Source: JAAYOS01 sp050950785 (lineage in GTDB: Bacteria > Bacillota > Clostridia > Oscillospirales > JAAYOS01). From it: a stretch of DNA of 64,000 bases. A program made the translations under genes and the position numbers. Below the pieces are notes generated by a model. That model worked only from the letters and a program-made list of their open reading frames with translations. It made no database searches and was not told the DNA's origin. Location of the stretch: positions 1 to 64,000 of the forward strand of contig JBMNIG010000005.1 of the NCBI GenBank assembly GCA_050950785.1, read 5' to 3'. Below are positions 9,832-18,272 of the stretch, one piece after another. The first letter of the stretch is position 1. Every line of letters starts with the position of its first letter.

Positions 9832-12800
9832 ATGAAGAAAATTATAGCATATATTCTTGTTCTAAGTCTCTTGGTTACATATGCCTCATCATTGGAGTTG
9901 ATAACCGAGGAGGGCATAGGCTCTTACATAAGGAAAAATTCAATTGGTGTGGCAGACGGCACAAGGCTGAATATCAATACTCTACAGCATGTGACAGCAG
10001 GACAAACTGAAGAGCGTTACATAGAATATACTCCCGGTTCACAAGTAAAGCCTATTGTAGCGTTTGGTTCGGTCTTATACGGTAGATCATCGATTGCCTA
10101 TGTAGCAAATCATGTAAGAGACCGTGGAAAGACTGTCGTGGCCGGTATAAACGGTGACTTTTTCTTTACTGACACTGGTATACCTGTGGGAATAGTTGTT
10201 ACCGACGGTATTCTTCGCTGTTCAGATTCCGGACTAAATGCCGTGGGCTTTTTCCCCGACGGTTCCGCAATTATTGCAAAGCCGGAGCTTTCAATGGAGT
10301 TGTTGACGGATACCGGCTATTCGATGAAAATAGATTATATCAACAAGCAAAGAAGGAACTATGGTGTTTACCTGTTGACTCCGGATTTTTCAGCAAATAC
10401 CCGGACTTCGACTGAGGGTACGACCATTATTCTGACAAATGTGTCCGGTGACCTGAGAATTGGAGGGTCTGTTACGGCTACTGTTTCAGAGGTTATCAAA
10501 GGGACGGAACCCGTTACGTTGGCCCCGGGTACTATGGCTCTAACAGCAACCGAGGAAAATAATCTTGCTGCGAAATTGGATGGAGTTGCACAATCACAGC
10601 AGGTCACGATTTCCATAACGCCTTCTGATCCCGTTTGGAATGAAGTTTCATATGCGGTGGGTGCCGGTGATATCATCGTAAGAAATGGTGAGGTGACACC
10701 GGGTCTTGCTACCGGTAGTGCACCGAGAACCTCGTTAGGGATTACCCCGGAAGGCAAGGTGGTGTTTTATACCGTCGACGGAAGGCAGAGCGGATATTCA
10801 AATGGTATGAGCCTGACTACTCTTGCCAAACGAATGATTTCTTTAGGATGTGATGTGGCAGTAAACCTTGACGGCGGCGGGTCCACAGCCATGATTGCTC
10901 AATATCCCGGAAACGGCACGACAGAGACTGTAAATCGACCATCGGATGGCAGCCTGCGTTTGGGGGCAAACTATATTTTTCTAATAAATGAAGCCCAAGG
11001 GGACGGTTTTGTAAAAAACCTCCATCTGTATCCCATCGATCCGATCGTATTAGCCAACTCTTCGGTTTCTTTTTCAGTCAAGGCAACCGATGAAGGGTTT
11101 TATCCGGTAAAAGCTCCCGAAGGCATACACTATTCCGTTTCGCACCTCTCGAGCACGATAGATGATCAGGGAATATTCACTGCCGGAAGTCAGACGGGAA
11201 AAATCACTATATATGCTTCGGCTAGTGGAGTACGTAGTGAAACAGTAGCGTCAATAATTACAACACCAACAGCAATCAATGTACAAAATAGTGTAACCGG
11301 AAAGACGATCAAGACTCTTGATATCGAACCAGCTCAGAGTGTGGATCTGAACGCATCCGCAAGCTTTTATGGGTTGAGTGTTTTTAGCAGCGACAACGCA
11401 TACATATGGGAGATCGTAAATGACGCAGGAGATATAGGTACCATAGATAGTAACGGAGTATTTACTTCTTCCGAAATTGCAGGCAGCAGAGGCAGGATCC
11501 GCGTCACAGCAGGAGAGATATCTGCTGAAATACCTGTAACTGTTGGAGTTGCTGATCAAATCCTTGATTCATTTGAAAATCAATCAAACACTGGTTTGAC
11601 ATCGGGAAATAGCATTATAAGCGCTTCTATCAACACTGATAAGAATTTTGTTCGCTTTGGTGAAGCTTCAGGGAGTATTGTCTATGATTTGACCGATGTT
11701 GAAGGCCCGGGCATTTCGCTGCCTACAAGGTGGAGCATACCGAAAAACAGCAGATACCTACACTTTTGGCTATATGGCGACGATTCCGGTAATTCCTTTG
11801 GTTTTGAGGCGATAAGCCAAAGCGGTAAAGGTTCAATCATTCCTGTATGCTCGATGGATTTCAGTGGCTATAGGCATTTCGCAATCGAGCTTCCTTCGGA
11901 CATTGCTGAAATAAGTGCATTGAATATTCGAAAGGGAAGCGACATAAGTGCAGGAGCAATCTATCTTGATCAGATGGTTGTTTCCTATTATGCAGAGCTG
12001 GATACAAAACAACCGGAGATTGAGATATTGTCTGTTGATACTGAGAGTTCTCCTGGCAATATAAAGCTCTTTGCAAGAATAACTGATGGAAACCTCCCCA
12101 TTCCTAAGAACAGGATTTCATTGGCTTTGGACGGAAACTCTGTGAATTTCAATTACTCTGAGGCGTCCGCAGAGCTCTCGGCGACCATCGCGGTATCCAA
12201 CGATGATTTACTGCACAGAATCACAATTACAGCCCTTGACGCATTTGGCAATATATCCACAGCTTCCTTTGAATATGAGCCTGCCGGTGCGGCTCGGACA
12301 GTATTTGCCGACACTAAAGGTCATTGGAGTGAAAAGTATGCTGTATATCTCAATAGTCAAGGTGTCATCAACGGAGTGATAAAGGATGATGGAGTATACT
12401 TTTACCCAACAAAGCATATGACAAGGGCTGAGTTTGCAGTAATGCTTACCAATTATCTTGGACTAAGTACTGTAGATTTCTCTCATATAGAATTACCCTA
12501 TGCAGATATTGAAAAAATACCGAATTGGGCCATGAATTCTGTAGCTGCAATGTATGTGCACAAGGTTTTCCTGGGGAAAAGCGTATCCGATTCACTGATA
12601 TTTGATCCCGATGCCCCAATTACTAGGGCACAGGTCATGACCGCCTTGGGCAGAACTCTTCCTAAGGGAATGGGCGCTACTGAGATAAACTTTTTTGACA
12701 GCAGCGATATTCCTGAATACGCCGTCGATTACGTAGGAATCCTTGTAAATGCTAAAGTCCTGACGGGATACACCGATGGAACTATCAGGCCCAATCTCAA

Positions 12801-12846
12801 TGTACAAAGAAGTGAAGCTGTAAAAATGCTATATGGATTGTATTAA
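9832..12846 (+). CDS. Cell-surface phosphodiester glycosidase-like protein with three SLH domains
   Basis: Secreted surface protein of 1004 aa. A signal peptide (MKKIIAYILVLSLLVTYASS) precedes a phosphodiester glycosidase domain (NAGPA type, about residues 100-390) marked by VAGINGDFFF, APRTSLGITPEGKVVFYTVD and the signature VNLDGGGSTAMI. Family members remove GlcNAc-1-phosphate-type caps or cleave phosphodiester-linked sugars. The middle (about 395-830) looks like Ig-like and jelly-roll modules. The C-terminus has three S-layer homology repeats (starting FADTKGHWSEKYA, PYADIEKIPNWAMN and FFDSSDIPEYAVDY) that would bind pyruvylated cell-wall polymer. ATG 9832 follows an AGAGGA site. It is monocistronic, with terminators on both sides. 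Confidence 0.88.
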   Translation: MKKIIAYILVLSLLVTYASSLELITEEGIGSYIRKNSIGVADGTRLNINTLQHVTAGQTEERYIEYTPGSQVKPIVAFGSVLYGRSSIAYVANHVRDRGKTVVAGINGDFFFTDTGIPVGIVVTDGILRCSDSGLNAVGFFPDGSAIIAKPELSMELLTDTGYSMKIDYINKQRRNYGVYLLTPDFSANTRTSTEGTTIILTNVSGDLRIGGSVTATVSEVIKGTEPVTLAPGTMALTATEENNLAAKLDGVAQSQQVTISITPSDPVWNEVSYAVGAGDIIVRNGEVTPGLATGSAPRTSLGITPEGKVVFYTVDGRQSGYSNGMSLTTLAKRMISLGCDVAVNLDGGGSTAMIAQYPGNGTTETVNRPSDGSLRLGANYIFLINEAQGDGFVKNLHLYPIDPIVLANSSVSFSVKATDEGFYPVKAPEGIHYSVSHLSSTIDDQGIFTAGSQTGKITIYASASGVRSETVASIITTPTAINVQNSVTGKTIKTLDIEPAQSVDLNASASFYGLSVFSSDNAYIWEIVNDAGDIGTIDSNGVFTSSEIAGSRGRIRVTAGEISAEIPVTVGVADQILDSFENQSNTGLTSGNSIISASINTDKNFVRFGEASGSIVYDLTDVEGPGISLPTRWSIPKNSRYLHFWLYGDDSGNSFGFEAISQSGKGSIIPVCSMDFSGYRHFAIELPSDIAEISALNIRKGSDISAGAIYLDQMVVSYYAELDTKQPEIEILSVDTESSPGNIKLFARITDGNLPIPKNRISLALDGNSVNFNYSEASAELSATIAVSNDDLLHRITITALDAFGNISTASFEYEPAGAARTVFADTKGHWSEKYAVYLNSQGVINGVIKDDGVYFYPTKHMTRAEFAVMLTNYLGLSTVDFSHIELPYADIEKIPNWAMNSVAAMYVHKVFLGKSVSDSLIFDPDAPITRAQVMTALGRTLPKGMGATEINFFDSSDIPEYAVDYVGILVNAKVLTGYTDGTIRPNLNVQRSEAVKMLYGLY

Positions 12847-12921
12847 GCATTAGATATTGATTGTTTTCTCGCTTCACGATGCCCATGAAAGACCATTTCC
12901 TTTACTTCTGTTTTCAAATGA

Positions 12922-12963
12922 ACAGACAGCACATCTTAAAAGATTGTGCTGTCTGTATTTTAT
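12922..12963. terminator. Bidirectional terminator between convergent genes
   Basis: A 12-bp perfect stem (ACAGACAGCACA pairing with TGTGCTGTCTGT) with an 11-nt loop, followed by ATTTTAT. It lies between the plus-strand SLH gene and the minus-strand esterase gene and can serve both. Confidence 0.8.
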
Positions 12964-13000
12964 CGATCGATAAGTGTACAGGTTTATACCTTTGAAAAAT

Positions 13001-14065
13001 CTATTTTACTTGACTCATCAACCAGTCCATAATGCCGTCCTCATTGTTGTATACGGGAACCCAGGAGGCATGGTTTTGTGAGAATAATAGCTTTAGTGGA
13101 ACATCATTATCTGTTGCGATATCATACTTTTGAAGATCTTCAGGAGAGTATAGTGTGAGTTTGGCATGGTGGTTACCTGAGTCTCTGAGTTTCATGATTC
13201 CATCTACTATGTACTTGTGACGATAGATCGTGTGATCGACATAAGCAGTAGCGATCCAAATCTTTGTGTCAACTAAGCCACAAAGGATCCCGTAAGTTTC
13301 GGGGGTCATCGTTGGACAGATCGGAACTGCGGCGGCAAACAGATCACTTCCGACAGAAAGTGCACGCAATGTTCCTGCTCCACCCATTGACAAACCTGTG
13401 ACATATACCCGGTTAGGGTTTACCTTATTTGCTTTGATCATGTCGCGTATGATGTCACAAATGTTTGCCAGATACCTACGGTGCCAGCCGGTTTCTCCCT
13501 TCATGTCGCTCTCGGCAAATGTTCTTGGCATCGGGACCTTATTACTGAAGGGATCTATAAGTCCCTTGGGGGCCTGTGGTGCCATCACATAGACATCAGG
13601 GTAATCCTCGGCTATACGTGCAGCTCCAATCGTACCAGTCATCTGCGCCCAGTTATCGGTTCCGCATTCACCGCCACCATGCAGGAAGAGAACCAGAGGT
13701 CGGGGGCCGGATGCATCGGGTGTGTAAAGTCGATACAATACCCCCCGCTCATTTCTAGCCTCAAACTCGTCAGCCCACTCAGTTTTGACTTCAGCAACGT
13801 CCTCTCGACTGAAGTTGATAGATGCAGCCGCACCTGAGCCTTTCAATTGAAAACCGCGGAAACTGATAGGCTCGGTTTCCAGACGAATTCCACCGGGGAT
13901 CTCCACAACATTAAGTACTTTTCCCGCGTTTTCACGGACATTGCCCCATTCGTTGACGTCAATCGTAAAATCTGAGGTCGAAATACCTTCTCCGGGATGC
14001 GCCACATCAAAAGCGTATGCGGTCCAACCTTCATTTTGAACTTGTGTGTAAGCTGTGATTTTCAA
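13001..14065 (-). CDS. Putative alpha/beta-hydrolase esterase or peptidase (COG4099-like)
   Basis: Cytoplasmic-looking serine hydrolase of about 354 aa. The N-terminal 110 residues look like a beta-sandwich module; the catalytic domain follows with the oxyanion segment VLFLHGGGECGTDN, the nucleophile elbow VTGLSMGGAGT (GxSxG), a likely acid in the following strand and the histidine in SQNHASWVP. Family members are esterases, including feruloyl and acetylxylan types, or poorly defined peptidases. The start is a TTG at 14065, chosen for the AGAAGGAG site 8 nt upstream; an earlier TTG at 14116 lacks one. It lies next to the LacI-type regulator on the same strand, so it is probably part of the same carbohydrate programme. 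Confidence 0.75.
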   Translation of the reverse strand: MKITAYTQVQNEGWTAYAFDVAHPGEGISTSDFTIDVNEWGNVRENAGKVLNVVEIPGGIRLETEPISFRGFQLKGSGAAASINFSREDVAEVKTEWADEFEARNERGVLYRLYTPDASGPRPLVLFLHGGGECGTDNWAQMTGTIGAARIAEDYPDVYVMAPQAPKGLIDPFSNKVPMPRTFAESDMKGETGWHRRYLANICDIIRDMIKANKVNPNRVYVTGLSMGGAGTLRALSVGSDLFAAAVPICPTMTPETYGILCGLVDTKIWIATAYVDHTIYRHKYIVDGIMKLRDSGNHHAKLTLYSPEDLQKYDIATDNDVPLKLLFSQNHASWVPVYNNEDGIMDWLMSQVK

Positions 14066-14156
14066 AACATCTACTCCTTCTATATAAATAAAATAAAATT
14101 TACGCAACGTACTCAATAATTGACATAAATATTATTCAAACAGATTTTATCTGTTA

Positions 14157-15134
14157 TTACTGCTTTTGTGTGGTACGCCTATTTATTAGGGTAACCGGCA
14201 ATATTGACTGATTAGGCACCATTTTGCCATCAATTCGTTTGATAAGCATTTCAACTGAAAACTCACCCATTTGCTTGATTGGCTGGGCTATTGTTGTTAT
14301 ATTGAAATAATCTGAAGTATCTATTCCGTCAAATCCGACGATCTGAAAATCATCCGGTGCAGATCTTCCTCTATCAAGAAAGCTCAAAAGTGCCCGTGCG
14401 GCAAGCACATCACTCGTAGCGAATATACCGTCAACATCAGGATATTTTTTTATTAGTTTCTCTAAATTCTTATGGAAACTCTCAGCGAACAGATCTTCTT
14501 TATCGATCAGAAACTCATAGCTTTGTATCCCGGAGCGTTTACATTCATCATGAAACCCCAGATATCTCAATCGCGCGGGCATATAATCTACTACTGTGTT
14601 ACTGAATATCAACGGATGCTTGCTACCTCCGCTTATCAGAGTTTGAGCTGCAATAACTCCTCCGTGATAGTTATCACAACAAACAGAAGGGACATTTTCG
14701 ATGGTGCGCTCAATACTTACCATGGGAAGTTCATACTCAGCGTAGATCGAGGCATCTTCGATTCTACTACACAGCAGTATGCCGTCGACTTTGTTCGCTC
14801 GAAGCATAGAAACCATTTCCCGTTCCTTATCCGGGATATTTCCTGATGTGCAAAGTAACATTTTATAGCCATTTATATAGCATGCATTTTCGATTGACTC
14901 GGTCAATCTACTGAAAAAAGGATGATCCAGGTATGGCACGATGACACCGATAATATTGCTTCTTTTTTTCAGAAGGGACCGTGCAACCTCATTTGGCATG
15001 TAGTCAAGTTCTTTCATAGCATTATTGACTTTTTTTCTGGTTTTTTCGCTAATTGCCCCTCTATTGTTCAAAATCCTCGAAACAGTAGTGACAGAAACAC
15101 CCGCAAGTTTTGCAACATCTTTGATAGTCGCCAA
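14157..15134 (-). CDS. LacI-family transcriptional regulator
   Basis: Sugar-responsive repressor of 325 aa. The N-terminal helix-turn-helix and hinge (TIKDVAKLAGVSVTTVSRIL, then RGAISEKTRKKV and NEVARSLLKKRS) are typical LacI; the periplasmic-binding-like effector domain shows NIIGVIVPYLDHPFFSRL, VDGILLCSR, DVDGIFATSDVLAAR and QIVGFDGID. The start is a TTG preceded by AAGGATG. It is transcribed away from the kinase gene; the 258-bp gap between them holds an AAACGTTTACA site, a good candidate operator, repeated in the promoter of the sialate esterase gene at 30.9 kb. This suggests it controls at least part of the 13-32.6 kb island. Confidence 0.93.
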   Translation of the reverse strand: MATIKDVAKLAGVSVTTVSRILNNRGAISEKTRKKVNNAMKELDYMPNEVARSLLKKRSNIIGVIVPYLDHPFFSRLTESIENACYINGYKMLLCTSGNIPDKEREMVSMLRANKVDGILLCSRIEDASIYAEYELPMVSIERTIENVPSVCCDNYHGGVIAAQTLISGGSKHPLIFSNTVVDYMPARLRYLGFHDECKRSGIQSYEFLIDKEDLFAESFHKNLEKLIKKYPDVDGIFATSDVLAARALLSFLDRGRSAPDDFQIVGFDGIDTSDYFNITTIAQPIKQMGEFSVEMLIKRIDGKMVPNQSILPVTLINRRTTQKQ

Positions 15135-15166
15135 AAGATCACATCCTTATAATTTCCATACTAATA

Positions 15167-15178
15167 GAAACGTTTACA
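15167..15178. promoter_or_regulatory. Candidate LacI-family operator
   Basis: The word GAAACGTTTACA has the AAACGTTT core typical of LacI/CcpA-type operators. It sits about 30 bases upstream of the lacI start, where it could control autoregulation. The same 11-mer AAACGTTTACA recurs at 30891-30901 inside another promoter. A CcpA catabolite-repression site is an alternative reading. Confidence 0.45.
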
Positions 15179-15328
15179 AGCAAATAGGACACAGATAAAT
15201 ATAAATTTACAACAAATGTATTATTATTATAGAATATTCCTGGAAAATATGCAATAAAAATTCAATAAAGTGATAACAAAATATGCCTATGATCAGAATA
15301 CATAAGCTTAAACATGGAGTGAAAACGA

Positions 15329-15357
15329 TTGACAATCGCTTTGATGTGCTATACAAT
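15329..15357 (+). promoter_or_regulatory. Sigma-A promoter for the P-loop kinase gene
   Basis: TTGACA (15329-15334), a 17-nt spacer and TACAAT (15352-15357), 35 nt before the kinase start codon. The -35 box is the centre of a near-perfect 13-nt palindrome CGATTGACAATCG (15326-15338), a plausible repressor site; an 11-nt copy of it (CGATTGACAAT) recurs at 28544 upstream of the binding-protein gene. Confidence 0.75.
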
Positions 15358-15392
15358 AAAACTAATAAACTACAGAATGCAGGTGATATAAC

Positions 15393-16394
15393 ATGTCCGG
15401 TAATAATGGTGCAAATAAAATCAATAGAGATTCTCTGTCGTCAAATATGAACGATTTAACCAATAATATTTCTCAGATTTTGGAGCTGCCTGTGGATCCA
15501 GAAAGCATACCAACAGGAGACATGCCCGGTGATAAAGTAGAAATCAGCGAAGATCACATAGCCAAAGCGAAGTTGATAATGCCTATGTTAGCTGAACTTC
15601 TCAAATCAGCTTTGGAAAATAACCCATATCACAAAGCAGTTGTCACAGTTTGCGGTGGCTCAGGAGTTGGCAAATCAGAAACAGCTTCTCTGTTGTCATA
15701 CTATTTGAACTCACTTGGTGTAGGTACCTATACACTTTCCGGTGACAACTACCCCCATAGGATCCCAAAGTACAATGATGCTGAGAGACTTCGTATATTT
15801 AGACAAAACGGAATCAAAGGTCTTATTGCAAGCGGATCATATAATGAAAAAGTTCGTAAAAAACTTGAAGAGCTCCAGTTAGAAGGCAAAGACTCAGACC
15901 CGAATTGTATAAAAGAATATCCGTGGCTTTCAAGATATATAGACGCTGGACGTTGTGGTCTCAGAGATTATCTGGGAACTGAGAATGAAATCAACTTTAG
16001 TGAGCTGACTGAGATCATCTCACAGTTCAAGAATGGTTCTGAGAAGATATATCTTAAGAGAATGGGCAGAGAAGACCATGAGCTATGGTATGATCTCATT
16101 GATTTTAGTGAAATAAATGTTCTAATCATTGAATGGACCCATGGAAATAGCTACCACTTAAAGGGAGTGGATATTCCTATACTGCTTAATAGCACTCCGC
16201 AAGAGACGCTTGAGCACCGCAGAAAGCGAAACAGAGACGGTGGAGTAGATAGCCCATTTACAACTATGGTACTCTCCATCGAACAGGATTTACTCATTTC
16301 ACAGGCAAAAAGGGCTAAGCTTATAATATCAAAAAACTGTGAGGTCCTACCATACAGTGAATTCTTAAAAATCATGACATTGCAAAATATTTAA
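15393..16394 (+). CDS. P-loop kinase of the phosphoribulokinase/uridine kinase type, substrate unknown
   Basis: A 333-aa protein with a Walker A motif GGSGVGKS at residues 88-95, preceded by a Ser/Asn-rich N-terminus of about 50 residues. The segments TYTLSGDNYPHRIPKYNDAERLR, where an acidic residue follows the second strand as in phosphoribulokinase-like enzymes, and INVLIIEWTHGNSY support a small-molecule kinase fold. HRRKRNRDGG near the C-terminus may be the lid. The substrate cannot be read from sequence; a sugar, sugar acid or glycerate kinase would fit the island. ATG 15393 follows CAGGTGATA. It sits between the regulator and the insertion sequence, which separates it from the catabolic operon. 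Confidence 0.65.
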   Translation: MSGNNGANKINRDSLSSNMNDLTNNISQILELPVDPESIPTGDMPGDKVEISEDHIAKAKLIMPMLAELLKSALENNPYHKAVVTVCGGSGVGKSETASLLSYYLNSLGVGTYTLSGDNYPHRIPKYNDAERLRIFRQNGIKGLIASGSYNEKVRKKLEELQLEGKDSDPNCIKEYPWLSRYIDAGRCGLRDYLGTENEINFSELTEIISQFKNGSEKIYLKRMGREDHELWYDLIDFSEINVLIIEWTHGNSYHLKGVDIPILLNSTPQETLEHRRKRNRDGGVDSPFTTMVLSIEQDLLISQAKRAKLIISKNCEVLPYSEFLKIMTLQNI

Positions 16395-16492
16395 TGGGAA
16401 GTTATAAACTTTATTTATAGATGATCATGGAGCATTCCCGTAATCAACAAAAACGAAGTTTGCAAAAAAAGAGGCACTCCCATAAAATGATG

Positions 16493-16504
16493 CCAACAGG
16501 GTCA
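16493..16504 (+). repeat. Left sub-terminal inverted repeat of the IS
   Basis: CCAACAGGGTCA, an exact reverse complement of 18051-18062. Such internal inverted repeats distinguish the IS1111 subgroup within IS110. Confidence 0.85.
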
Positions 16505-16543
16505 AAGCCCTAATACAATACGCATCTAGAAGGGAGTACCAAC

Positions 16544-17827
16544 ATGAATTGTAAACAAGACGCGAAGATTTGTCAAGTGACAGAGAAGACCATTGTCATC
16601 GGAGTGGACATCTCAAGCGAGCTTCATTACGCGAGAGCATTCGATTGGCGAGGCGTAGAGCTTGGTAAGGTGTTCAAATTTGAGAATACGAGAGAAGGGT
16701 TCCAAAGGTTCCAAACGTGGATCCAGGGTCTTCAGCAACGCGTAGGAAAGCAGCATGTGATGGTTGGAGCAGAACCAACCGGCCACTACTGGTTCAGCCT
16801 TGCAGAGTTCCTGGAGGACGAGGGAATAAAGCTTGTTTTGGTAAACCCGTACCATGTAAAGCAGAGCAAGGAGATGGACGATAACCATCCAAGTAAGACG
16901 GATCGAAAGGACCCGAAGCTGATCGCCCGATTAGTGATAGAGGGTCGGTACAGCGCACCATACATTCCTAAAGGTATCTATGCGGATCTGAGAGTCGCGT
17001 CAAACCTACGTATGCGACTGCTCAAAGAGATCACAGCTTTGAAAAATCACGTGAAGCGGTGGTTGAAGATATACTTCCCGGAGTACGATGATGTGTTTGG
17101 AAAGTTTGACGGCGTAGGGAGTCTGATGGTACTACAAGCAGCGCCGCTGCCGGCAGACGTGCTGGCACTGGGCGAGGACGGTATAAATAAACTGTGGCGG
17201 GAAGCCAAGATACGAGCTGTGGGAATAAAGAGAGCCAAGAGCCTGTGTGAAGCAGCAAGAAAAAGTATCGGATGCACCGAAGGCACAGCCGCCGCGAGAA
17301 TTGAGATCCAGTTACTGCTTGAAGATTTTTTGAACAAGAGCAACCAATACGACATGATAGTATCCGTGTTAGAATCGCTGTGTATGGAGATACCCGGAGT
17401 GAAAGAGCTGTTTGAAATCAAAGGTGTAGGGCTCATAACGATAGCCGGATTCTTCGCAGAGATAGGAGACATACGACGCTTTGAGTCTCCAAAGCAAATT
17501 CAGAAGCTTGCTGGGCTGGCCATACGGGAAAACAGCTCCGGAAAGCACAAGGGGCAAACAACTATTAGCAAGCGAGGAAGAGGCCGATTACGAGCAATCC
17601 TTTTCCAGGCCGTAATGCCGCTTGTTGCAAAGAACCCTGAATTTGCAGAAATCCACAGATATTACACGACGAGATCGCAGAACCCATTAAAGAAGAAGCA
17701 GTCAATTGTGGCCTTGAGCTGCAAGCTGATTCGGGTAATGTACGCGATTGTCACAAAAGGTGTTACGTACGACCCTGCAAAACTGGTCACAGACATTCAA
17801 AGGCCAACGGAAAGAGCGACTGCGTAA
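16544..17827 (+). CDS. IS110-family transposase (DEDD)
   Basis: A 427-aa recombinase. The N-terminal RuvC-like DEDD domain shows VIGVDISSELHYA (first Asp), VGAEPTGHYW (Glu) and SKTDRKDPKLIA (Asp pair). The C-terminal transposase_20 domain has IKGVGLITIAGFFAEIGDI, KLAGLAIRENSSGKHKG and SKRGRGRLRAILF, including the region of the catalytic serine characteristic of the family. The frame is intact and the length normal, so it may be active. ATG 16544 has an AAGGGAG site. In this family the protein works with a structured bridge RNA encoded in the element; in IS1111 types that RNA lies downstream of the gene. Confidence 0.96.
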   Translation: MNCKQDAKICQVTEKTIVIGVDISSELHYARAFDWRGVELGKVFKFENTREGFQRFQTWIQGLQQRVGKQHVMVGAEPTGHYWFSLAEFLEDEGIKLVLVNPYHVKQSKEMDDNHPSKTDRKDPKLIARLVIEGRYSAPYIPKGIYADLRVASNLRMRLLKEITALKNHVKRWLKIYFPEYDDVFGKFDGVGSLMVLQAAPLPADVLALGEDGINKLWREAKIRAVGIKRAKSLCEAARKSIGCTEGTAAARIEIQLLLEDFLNKSNQYDMIVSVLESLCMEIPGVKELFEIKGVGLITIAGFFAEIGDIRRFESPKQIQKLAGLAIRENSSGKHKGQTTISKRGRGRLRAILFQAVMPLVAKNPEFAEIHRYYTTRSQNPLKKKQSIVALSCKLIRVMYAIVTKGVTYDPAKLVTDIQRPTERATA

Positions 17828-18050
17828 CCAAACGAAATTCTATAGCTTAGCACAAATCAATGAATGCCGGTGAAAGCGTCGCACCGGAACGATATCAAAT
17901 CTTAGTTAACTTAGTAAACCTGGCAATTACAAAAGAGCTGGTAGTCAGTCATAATTTAACCATCAGAGCAACGACTCGGCAATGGAGCATCTCTGACACC
18001 CATCTTGTGGATAGGCAGAACGAAGGAATTTAGGGCTGGTTTTTTAGCCA
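17828..18050 (+). ncRNA. Candidate bridge RNA region of the IS110/IS1111 element
   Basis: About 220 bases between the transposase stop and the right inverted repeat with no coding potential but clear structure, for example CCGGTG (17867-17872) pairing with CACCGG (17882-17887) around a 9-nt loop, and GGCT pairing with AGCC around a T-rich loop just before the right repeat. Its place and size match the bridge RNA of IS1111-type elements. The assignment is by position and family knowledge; RNA ends and guide loops cannot be fixed by eye. Confidence 0.5.
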
Positions 18051-18062
18051 TGACCCTGTTGG
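18051..18062 (-). repeat. Right sub-terminal inverted repeat of the IS
   Basis: TGACCCTGTTGG, a perfect reverse complement of the left repeat at 16493-16504, defining the right side of the element. Confidence 0.85.
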
Positions 18063-18272
18063 ATATAGGAGGTTTGCTGCCGCGAGTAAAGTGGGTATAC
18101 CATCGCCAAATAAAGCTGAAAACGACGACGTTTTGTTTGCTGTACCCATTTTCTCGAAAGAAGGCACTTGATGCTTACTTTATTCACATACTGCTTTTTT
18201 AAAAAGCTAGAATAACTGAGAAAACAAGAGAAAAACGACGAAAACATAAGTATATATGAGGAGGTTATTTGA

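Larger units (their letters stand above)
16487..18065 (+). mobile_element. IS110-family (IS1111-type) insertion sequence
   Basis: A single-transposase element bounded by a perfect 12-bp sub-terminal inverted repeat: CCAACAGGGTCA at 16493-16504 and TGACCCTGTTGG at 18051-18062. The exact ends are estimated a few bases outside these repeats, as in IS1111-group elements; no target duplication is expected for this family. It is about 1.58 kb, with little sequence upstream of the transposase and about 220 nt of noncoding sequence downstream. It lies between the kinase gene and the sugar-catabolic operon. Confidence 0.85.
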
